This document shows, in pieces, positions 1 to 5,053 of a stretch of DNA of 8,887 bases (the stretch's first letter is position 1; every line of letters starts with the position of its first letter). A program made the position numbers and the translations under genes. A model generated the notes under the pieces. It made no database searches. It saw only the letters and a program-made list of their open reading frames with translations, and was not told where the DNA came from. Source of the stretch: Myxococcales bacterium (GTDB lineage Bacteria > Myxococcota_A > UBA9160 > SMWR01); contig JACZXC010000098.1 in the NCBI GenBank assembly GCA_022571825.1, positions 1 through 8,887 of the forward strand, in the 5' to 3' direction.

Positions 1-87
1 ACCCAGCCACCCGCCCGGGAGGCCGGCTAGCAGGCCGAGACCTTCTACTTCCGCGGCCTTCGGCCTTGGAGGCCTCCACGCAGCGGT

Positions 88-110
88 CCCCGCGACAGCG
101 ATCAGCGGGG
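88..110 (-). terminator. Hairpin just downstream of the ABC operon, possible terminator
   Basis: A perfect 6-bp inverted repeat, CCCCGC at 88-93 and GCGGGG at 105-110, surrounds an 11-base loop and can gain one T-G wobble pair (87/111). It lies 22 bases beyond the stop codon of the GldG-like gene, where an operon terminator would be expected. No T-tract follows in the minus direction, so it is not a classical intrinsic terminator. In GC-rich sequence such a repeat can arise by chance. The rest of 1-132 contains no gene I can support; short open frames there are Arg/Gly/Pro-rich without recognisable motifs. Confidence 0.22.
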
Positions 111-132
111 GCGAGGCCCGGCTGGGCAGGGT

Positions 133-1647
133 CTACCCGGACCGGCGTCGGATCCAGATCACCGCACCGGCGATCAGCATCAATTCCGGAACCAGCAACC
201 CCACGCTATAGAGTGTCCTCAGAGTGTTCTCCAGGGGCAGGGGAAACTGCACGGTTTCGCGGATCTTCGGCCGCAGGGTGATCTGGGACTCCCGCTCCAC
301 CGCCCAGTGAACCGAGTTCAATATGATGTCGAGGTCGTAGAGAGCGCGCAGGTAGCGGTTGGAAGCGAAGTCGCTGTCGCCGAACACGACGATGCGGGCC
401 TCGTTTCCGTCGCGGGGATAGCGCCCGGTGGCCATGATGAAGTGATATCGCCGGGGCTCCCCCCGATTCTCGATTTTTCCCGAGCGCCGATCCAGGACCG
501 AGAGGTCGTCGGTCACCCAGGCGTTGGGGCTCGACCAGACCACGCCCTGAAGCTTGTCTTCGGGGTGGATCTTGCGGGTCACGATCGGGCGGACTCCGGG
601 AAAGAAGGTCATGCGGTTGCGGTTCAGTCCGCTGGAGGTGGGGTGCGTCGCGTAGTTGTAGGCCACGATGTTGAGTCCCTCCGCCGTCGACTCCACAGCG
701 CCTGAGGCGGGATCGATCAACACGGAGGTGGGTGTTTCGAGGCCGTAGTCCGCCAGGAGCGCCTCGATTCCGGACTCCGTGCCGGGCTCGAGCAAGGCGA
801 TCAGCCGCCCTCCGCCCGCCAGATAGCGGCGGAGCACCTCGACGGTTGCCTCCCGCATCTGGCGCCGGGGCGAGATCAGCAGCACCGCGTCGGTTGCCTC
901 GGGAATCTCGCGCAGCGCCGCCGAAGTGACGAGGGTCAGTTCGTAGCCCTCGGTGGAGAGCGCCGCGGCCAGGCCCGAATAGCCGGTTGCGTCCGAACCG
1001 CCGGGGTCTCCCTCGCCCTCGCCGCGCAACCAGAGCAGATGGCCCGAGGACACGGAGCGCAGCCGGTACAGCGCCTCGTAGATCGAGCCTTCGGTCGGCC
1101 GCTCGACCGTGACGAAGCGTTTGCCCAGGGTGAAGACGATCGTGTTCGAGGTTCCGATTCCGTAGCGGTCCTCATCCTCGGGCGACTCGTCGAGGATCCG
1201 GCTGCCCACCTCCAGGGGACAGACCTCGGCGATCTGGTCGAGCAGCAGCCGCGCCCGGCGGGTTCGGGGATCGAAGGCGTCCCGGTAGTGCGTGGCGGTA
1301 ACCGGGGTTTCGAACTTTGTACAGACTTCGACGATTCCGCGAGAAAGAGAGAAGCTCTCCTCGCCGGTCCAGTCGAATTGGACCTGAGAACGGGCCGCCG
1401 CGCGTTCCAGCGCGGTGGCGAGCCCGAGAGCCGCGACGATGATCAACACGCCGCGCAGGATGACGGGCCGCGAGTGGGGCCCGCCGATGCGTCGCATGCG
1501 GCCGGCGCCCGCCGCCGTCGCCACCACCAGGGCCAGGCAGCCAAGGGCGAGATTCACCGCGCTGAACGCCCCGAAATGATCGGTGGCGTAGAACGAACCC
1601 AGGCCGAAGGCGATCGCGATCAGTCCGGCGTGGGCCAGCCCGCGCAT
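133..1647 (-). CDS. GldG-like ABC transporter auxiliary membrane protein
   Basis: A 504-residue protein of the GldG / ABC-type uncharacterised transport family. Three hydrophobic segments lie near the N-terminus (about 5-19, 30-48, 62-80), followed by a large soluble domain and one C-terminal helix (about 478-499) before a short basic tail. Family-like landmarks are FDWTGEESFSLS (91-102), which follows the third helix as in GldG proteins, the LRGEGEGD stretch (207-214) where relatives carry a GHGE-like motif, and VFGDSDFASNRY (421-432) near the end of the soluble domain. The ATG at 1645-1647 shares one base with the stop of the upstream permease gene, so translation is probably coupled. In Bacteroidota, GldG works with GldA and GldF in an ABC complex needed for gliding. 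Outside that phylum the substrate is unknown, and I infer only a transporter accessory role with the soluble domain outside the cytoplasmic membrane. A DUF4340-type gene often follows in such operons and would lie beyond the left edge. Confidence 0.85.
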   Translation of the reverse strand: MRGLAHAGLIAIAFGLGSFYATDHFGAFSAVNLALGCLALVVATAAGAGRMRRIGGPHSRPVILRGVLIIVAALGLATALERAAARSQVQFDWTGEESFSLSRGIVEVCTKFETPVTATHYRDAFDPRTRRARLLLDQIAEVCPLEVGSRILDESPEDEDRYGIGTSNTIVFTLGKRFVTVERPTEGSIYEALYRLRSVSSGHLLWLRGEGEGDPGGSDATGYSGLAAALSTEGYELTLVTSAALREIPEATDAVLLISPRRQMREATVEVLRRYLAGGGRLIALLEPGTESGIEALLADYGLETPTSVLIDPASGAVESTAEGLNIVAYNYATHPTSSGLNRNRMTFFPGVRPIVTRKIHPEDKLQGVVWSSPNAWVTDDLSVLDRRSGKIENRGEPRRYHFIMATGRYPRDGNEARIVVFGDSDFASNRYLRALYDLDIILNSVHWAVERESQITLRPKIRETVQFPLPLENTLRTLYSVGLLVPELMLIAGAVIWIRRRSG

Positions 1648-2438
1648 CACGCGCCCACCCGGCGCAGGTCGAAGCTGAATCGGGCGATCGCGAGGGCCAC
1701 CAGCACGACGCCCAGGAAGAAGACGACGTTGGCGAGGGACACGATCCCCTCGGCGAAGCTTCCGTATCGCAGGTGGAGCGAGATCAAGTCGAGGAATCCG
1801 GCCACGCCCTCGCTCACGAAGGGATGGATCCATGCGAAGTCCCAGAAGACGAAGGCGACGGCCCAGGCCGAGACGGCGGCGACCAGCTGGGTCGAAGCGA
1901 AGGCCGAACACACGAGACCGATCGAGGCGAGAGCGATGGCGTGCAGGGTGAGTCCGACGAACACCGACGTCAGGTGCCAGAGGCCCAGGCCGCCGCGTTG
2001 GATTGCCGTGGCGGGGTAGACGAAACTCATGGCCATCATCAGCGTCACGAACAGGAACGTCACGGCGAACTTCGCCACGACGATCGTCGTAGGGGTGAGG
2101 CTCGTGGCCATCAACAGCTCGTCGGTTCCCCGGGACCGCTCCTCTGCGAAAACGCGCATGGTCACCAGGGGAATCGCGCCGATGAGCGTGAGTCCCAGGG
2201 TTTCCATCACCGGCGCGAAGACCGTGTCCCACAAGTTGATGTAGTCTGGAATCTCGCCGCTGCTGAAGCCGCCCATGGTCGTGGTCGCGTACAGGAAGAG
2301 CACCTGATTGTAAATTCGCAGATGGTCGAAGAAGATCAGCGCGGTCACCAGAGCGACCATCGTGAGGGCGACGTACGCGGTGGGCACCGCGAACAGGCTG
2401 TTCAGCTCCTTGCGAACGAGGGCCAGAAACGCGGTCAC
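1647..2438 (-). CDS. ABC-2 type transporter permease, GldF-like
   Basis: A 263-residue integral membrane protein with six likely helices (about 20-37, 74-95, 121-143, 158-178, 184-204, 233-253). The segment FAEERSRGTDELLMATS (97-113) leading to K123 matches the characteristic ABC-2/GldF coupling region, in which an E-E-x-x-x-G-T-x-E-L-L core follows the second helix and precedes the third. The C-terminal SLHLRYGSFAEGIVSLANVV (220-239) also fits the GldF pattern of an F-x-x-G-x-x-x-L motif before the last helix. The start is GTG at 2436-2438, overlapping the stop of the ATPase gene in a GTGA arrangement, and its own stop overlaps the GldG-like start. It should form the membrane pore driven by the adjacent ATPase. 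Direction and substrate of transport cannot be read from the sequence; export or a mechanical role is usual for ABC-2 systems. Confidence 0.9.
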   Translation of the reverse strand: MTAFLALVRKELNSLFAVPTAYVALTMVALVTALIFFDHLRIYNQVLFLYATTTMGGFSSGEIPDYINLWDTVFAPVMETLGLTLIGAIPLVTMRVFAEERSRGTDELLMATSLTPTTIVVAKFAVTFLFVTLMMAMSFVYPATAIQRGGLGLWHLTSVFVGLTLHAIALASIGLVCSAFASTQLVAAVSAWAVAFVFWDFAWIHPFVSEGVAGFLDLISLHLRYGSFAEGIVSLANVVFFLGVVLVALAIARFSFDLRRVGA

Positions 2439-3196
2439 ACGCGGTGCTCATCCGGACCGCGGAAGAGCTCGAGGACCGCTCCCTCACCCAGCACGTCCTG
2501 AGTGAGCCCGTCGGCGATCAGTCGCCCTTCGCGCAGAACGGCCACCCGGGAGGCCAGTTTCCGGGCCTCGTTCAGGTCGTGGGTGCAGAGGATCAGGGTC
2601 CGCTGCCCGCGCAGGCTGCGCAGGATCTCCTGCACCTCGCGCTGTTGCACCGGATCGAGGCCCCCGGTGGGCTCGTCGACGATGAGCAGAGGCGGGTCGT
2701 GGAGGAACGCGTGGGCCAGGGAGACGCGTTGCTGAAAACCCTTCGAGAGGTTTCCGATCAGTCGCGTCGCCACCGGGGCCAGCCGGAACCGCTCGATCGT
2801 GGCCTCCACCGCCCTCACGGCCTCGGGACGCGATAGGCCCCGTGCCCCGGCGATGAACCGCAAGAAGCCGCGAACGCGCTGCTCCGGGTAGAGCCGGGAG
2901 GTCTCCATCACGAAGCCGATCCGGGCCTGAACCCGCGCGGGAGAGGTCGCGGGCGAAATTCCATCGACTTCCAGGTGGCCTTCACTGGGGATCAGAAGGC
3001 CAGCCACGAGACGGATGAAGGTCGTCTTGCCCGCCCCATTTGCACCCAGCAGGCCGAAGGCCTCCCCCGGCTCGACCGTCAGCGAGACACCATCGAGAGC
3101 GACGTGACTACCGAAGCGGCGGGTCAGTTCGCGCGCCTCGATCCGTACGCCCCGACCCGGCCGCGCCTGCGCCGCAATCGGTTCCCCCACGCTCAA
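2435..3196 (-). CDS. ABC transporter ATP-binding protein, GldA-like
   Basis: A 253-residue cytoplasmic nucleotide-binding subunit, first gene of the three-gene transporter operon. Motifs appear in the expected order: Walker A GANGAGKT (51-58), signature LSKGFQQR (150-157), Walker B LLIVDEP (170-176) with catalytic E175, D-loop GGLD (178-181) and switch histidine H206. The Q-loop region reads IGFVMETSRLYPEQ, with E98 where the classical glutamine sits; I recall glutamate at this position in GldA-type and related ABC-2 ATPases. The chosen start is TTG at 3194-3196, with a weak GGAG about 7-8 bases upstream. A GTG two codons later is an equally reasonable start, and homology only begins around residue 17. 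The stop overlaps the permease start by four bases. It would energise the permease and GldG-like protein. Confidence 0.9.
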   Translation of the reverse strand: MSVGEPIAAQARPGRGVRIEARELTRRFGSHVALDGVSLTVEPGEAFGLLGANGAGKTTFIRLVAGLLIPSEGHLEVDGISPATSPARVQARIGFVMETSRLYPEQRVRGFLRFIAGARGLSRPEAVRAVEATIERFRLAPVATRLIGNLSKGFQQRVSLAHAFLHDPPLLIVDEPTGGLDPVQQREVQEILRSLRGQRTLILCTHDLNEARKLASRVAVLREGRLIADGLTQDVLGEGAVLELFRGPDEHRV

Positions 3197-3237
3197 TCCG
3201 TGGCTCCGCTTGCCCGATACCGCGATCGGACTAGCCT

Positions 3238-3483
3238 ATGAGCGTGATCGATCATCGGCCCGCCAGCGGAGGGGGATCCTGCCCCCGCTGCCTCGGGTGT
3301 CTGGGACTGGCCTCGCTGAAGGTCAATGGATCCTGGTTTTGCAGCACCGGCTGCGCCGAGGGGCGCGTGTCGGCCCAACCGCGCTCGGTGGCAGTTCCCG
3401 AGGTCTGGCTGTACGCCCGTCCACGCCGATTCTTTGGCAAGCGCCAGCCCAAGGAGCCCAACTCTACCGGTACCGGCGAATAG
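3238..3483 (+). CDS. Small cysteine-rich, probable zinc-binding protein
   Basis: An 81-residue protein of unknown function. Cysteines fall at C15-x2-C18-x2-C21 and C35-x3-C39, the second group in the context WFCSTGCAEG (33-42), which resembles the FCS-type knuckle of treble-clef zinc fingers. The most likely metal site uses C15, C18, C35 and C39, with C21 spare. After the finger comes a VPEVWLYARPRRFFGKR segment (53-69), aromatic and strongly basic, then a polar tail. No signal peptide or membrane helix is visible. The ATG at 3238 follows an in-frame stop (3232-3234) and a weak GGA at 3228-3230; GTG at 3244 is an alternative. It is divergent from the ABC operon, 41 bases apart, and convergent with aroA. 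The ordered cysteine pattern supports a real gene over a chance frame. Nucleic-acid or protein binding is possible but not shown. Confidence 0.62.
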   Translation: MSVIDHRPASGGGSCPRCLGCLGLASLKVNGSWFCSTGCAEGRVSAQPRSVAVPEVWLYARPRRFFGKRQPKEPNSTGTGE

Positions 3484-3546
3484 CCGCACCGCTCCGCCCC
3501 CGCTCCCGTCTCGGCTCACCTCACCGTCCTCGGGATCCATGGTTCT

Positions 3547-4824
3547 CTAAAGATGCCCCAGGCTGGAAAAGTACTCGGGCCAGGTCTTCGACACGCATCC
3601 AGGGTTCTGGATCACCACCCCTTCGACCCGCAGTCCGGCCATCGAGAAGGCCATGGCCATCCGGTGGTCGTCATAGGTGTCGATCTCAGCACCGTGAAGC
3701 GGGCCGGGTTCGATGGTGAGCGAGTCGGCGGTGGCCCGGGCCTCGGCCCCGAGCTTGCGAAGCTCGGTCTCGAGAGCGAGCAGGCGATTCGACTCCTTCA
3801 GGCGCAGATTGGCCACATTGCGGATCCGCGTCTCTCCCGCGGCGAAGAGAGCGACCACCGCGATGGCCAAAGCCGCGTCGGGCAATTCGTTCATGTCGGT
3901 GTCGACGGGAAGGAGCCGATCCATCGGACCCCGCACCTCGATGAAATCATCTCCGCGCAGGACGCGACAGCCCATCTGTTCCAGGATCGGAAGAACCGCT
4001 AGGTCCGCCTGGATCGATCTGCCGGAGATCCCCTCGACCCGCGCGCGACCGCCGGTGACCGCCGCGCTACAGAAGGCGTAGACCGCCGATGAGGCGTCCG
4101 GCTCGACGCGGTAGGTTCGCGCGCGATAGCGCCGCTCCCGGCTCACTCGAATCTCGCCGTCCGGGGTCCAGTCGACGTGTCCCCCGAAGGCGCGCATGAC
4201 CTGCATCGTGAGCTCGACGTAGGGGCGCGAGACGAGGACGCCGTCCTGAAGCGCCAGCACAACGTCGTTTCGCGCATAGGGAGCGGCCAGCAGCAGAGCC
4301 GAGACATATTGGCTCGACCGGCTCGCGTCGATCGCCGCGTGGCCGCCGGGAAACTCGGGCCCGTGCACGCGCACCGGCGGGCAGCCGTCCTTGCCGAGCA
4401 CGTCGATTCGCACGCCGAGGGCGGCGAGCGCATCGGCCAGGTCCTGAATCGGGCGCTGTCGCATGCGCGGACTCCCATCGATCACGACGGGTCCGTCTGC
4501 GAGGGCGGAGGCCGCCGTAATGAATCGGGCCGTGGTTCCGGAGTTCGCGGTCTGGACCGTCGATTCCGGGCGCCGGAGCTTTCCCCGCAGACCGTGGATC
4601 GTCCAACTCTCCTTTCCGCGCTGGATCTTGCAGCCGAGCGCGGTGAGCGCATCCACCATGACCGCGGTGTCCTCGCTGGCCAGCGGCCGGACCAGCTGGC
4701 TGCTGCCCTCCGCCAGCGCGGCGGTTAGAAGAGCCCGGTTGGTGATGCTCTTGGAGCCCGGCACCTCGACCACGGCATCGAAGGTGCGGCGCGGGTCGAT
4801 CCGGATCGCATCGGGATAGTCCAC
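3547..4824 (-). CDS. aroA: 3-phosphoshikimate 1-carboxyvinyltransferase (EPSP synthase)
   Basis: A 425-residue cytoplasmic enzyme that transfers the enolpyruvyl group of PEP to shikimate-3-phosphate, the sixth step of the shikimate pathway to chorismate and aromatic amino acids. Active-site elements are all present: PGSKSITNRAL (22-32) with K25, ANSGTTARF (93-101) with R100, RMRQRPI (120-126) with R124, SSQY (170-173), NELPDAA (312-318) with catalytic D316, KESNR (343-347) with E344 and R347, DDHRMAMAF (385-393) with R388, and K413 near the C-terminus. The PEP loop has Gly at the position equivalent to E. coli G96, and Phe follows R100 where E. coli has P101. The loop KESNR resembles the Bacillus KETNR form. 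The start is GTG at 4822-4824, with GGAGG 11 bases upstream. The gene stands alone, not in an aro cluster, divergent from serA and convergent with the small cysteine-rich gene. Confidence 0.97.
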   Translation of the reverse strand: MDYPDAIRIDPRRTFDAVVEVPGSKSITNRALLTAALAEGSSQLVRPLASEDTAVMVDALTALGCKIQRGKESWTIHGLRGKLRRPESTVQTANSGTTARFITAASALADGPVVIDGSPRMRQRPIQDLADALAALGVRIDVLGKDGCPPVRVHGPEFPGGHAAIDASRSSQYVSALLLAAPYARNDVVLALQDGVLVSRPYVELTMQVMRAFGGHVDWTPDGEIRVSRERRYRARTYRVEPDASSAVYAFCSAAVTGGRARVEGISGRSIQADLAVLPILEQMGCRVLRGDDFIEVRGPMDRLLPVDTDMNELPDAALAIAVVALFAAGETRIRNVANLRLKESNRLLALETELRKLGAEARATADSLTIEPGPLHGAEIDTYDDHRMAMAFSMAGLRVEGVVIQNPGCVSKTWPEYFSSLGHL

Positions 4825-4835
4825 GGGCCGGGGAT

Positions 4836-4840
4836 CCTCC
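4836..4840 (-). promoter_or_regulatory. Ribosome binding site of aroA
   Basis: A perfect GGAGG on the minus strand lies 11 bases upstream of the GTG at 4822-4824. It fixes that GTG as the start of aroA, since no ATG lies nearby in frame and the protein aligns to the family from about residue 10. Confidence 0.7.
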
Positions 4841-4859
4841 GGGTGCGGGCCTGACCCTA

Positions 4860-4865
4860 GCTATA
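4860..4865 (-). promoter_or_regulatory. Possible -10 element of aroA
   Basis: Read on the minus strand this is TATAGC, four of six matches to TATAAT, in the only A/T-rich patch upstream of aroA. It would give a leader of roughly 25-30 bases containing the GGAGG site. No convincing -35 hexamer lies 16-18 bases further upstream, so the promoter, if real, is weak or activator-dependent. Confidence 0.28.
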
Positions 4866-4902
4866 GCCAAATGGGTGCGGCGACGGGTGCACCGCCCGGA
4901 CG

Positions 4903-4931
4903 TTGACACCCTTCGGCGGCTTCGGCACAAT
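4903..4931 (+). promoter_or_regulatory. Sigma70-type promoter of serA-purA
   Basis: A perfect -35 hexamer TTGACA (4903-4908) is followed by a 17-base spacer and CACAAT (4926-4931), four of six matches to the -10 consensus. Transcription would start near 4938, giving an untranslated leader of about 115 bases before the serA GTG at 5054. An 8-bp palindrome GGTGCACC (4886-4893) lies ten bases upstream of the -35 box and could be an operator, though this is speculative. A start at GTG 4943 would lie almost at the 5' end of the transcript without a ribosome binding site, which argues for the later serA start. Confidence 0.65.
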
Positions 4932-4964
4932 CGTCGATTGGTGTGAGTTTTCCCAATAGAGTCA

Positions 4965-5047
4965 AGGGCTTAGGAGTCAGGGGCGCAAGAGCCTGGGACT
5001 TGGGAGCCGACAGGGCTCGGGAACCAAAGCTCAGGGGCCAGAGGTTC
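4965..5047 (+). repeat. Degenerate heptamer repeat forming the serA leader
   Basis: The leader resolves into about eleven consecutive units of 6-8 bases following the pattern R-G-G-R-N-Y-Y. Examples are AGGGCTT (4965-4971), AGGAGTC (4972-4978), AAGAGCC (4987-4993), TGGGACT (4994-5000), AGGGCTC (5012-5018), AGGGGCC (5033-5039) and AGAGGTTC (5040-5047). Units are separated by zero to three bases. Similar purine-rich heptamer strings occur between genes in several bacterial groups, so this looks like a decayed short tandem repeat. The final unit carries the AGAGG used as the serA ribosome binding site. The repeat creates seven runs of three or more G in the predicted mRNA. Confidence 0.55.
5040..5044 (+). 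promoter_or_regulatory. Ribosome binding site of serA
   Basis: AGAGG at 5040-5044 lies nine bases upstream of GTG 5054. This selects residue 38 of the longer open frame (opening at 4943) as the true serA start. The 37 residues upstream are basic, unlike any dehydrogenase N-terminus, and are encoded by the heptamer repeat. Confidence 0.6.
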
Positions 5048-5053
5048 AGCGGC

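Noticed and set aside
1..132. Possible next gene of the ABC operon at the left edge
   Set aside because: The open minus-strand frames there give Arg/Gly/Pro-rich sequence without the hydrophobic N-terminus expected of a DUF4340-type protein, and no ribosome binding site precedes a start.
1039..2019. 326-codon plus-strand frame opposite the GldG-like gene and permease
   Set aside because: It is antisense to two well-supported genes, with low-complexity charged composition and no motif.
1648..2487. N-terminal extension of the GldG-like frame through the permease region
   Set aside because: The frame is open by composition only. The first GldG-like residues begin at ATG 1645-1647, next to the permease stop, and the upstream translation is Arg-rich with no family resemblance.
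3245..3254. TGATCGATCA palindrome near the start of the small cysteine-rich gene, as an operator
   Set aside because: It lies inside the codons for residues 3-6. A 10-bp GATC-type palindrome alone is not evidence of a binding site, and no second copy was seen nearby.
4943..5053. Upstream GTG start for serA adding 37 residues
   Set aside because: It lies about five bases from the predicted transcription start without a ribosome binding site, encodes repeat-derived basic sequence, and makes the protein longer than the family norm.
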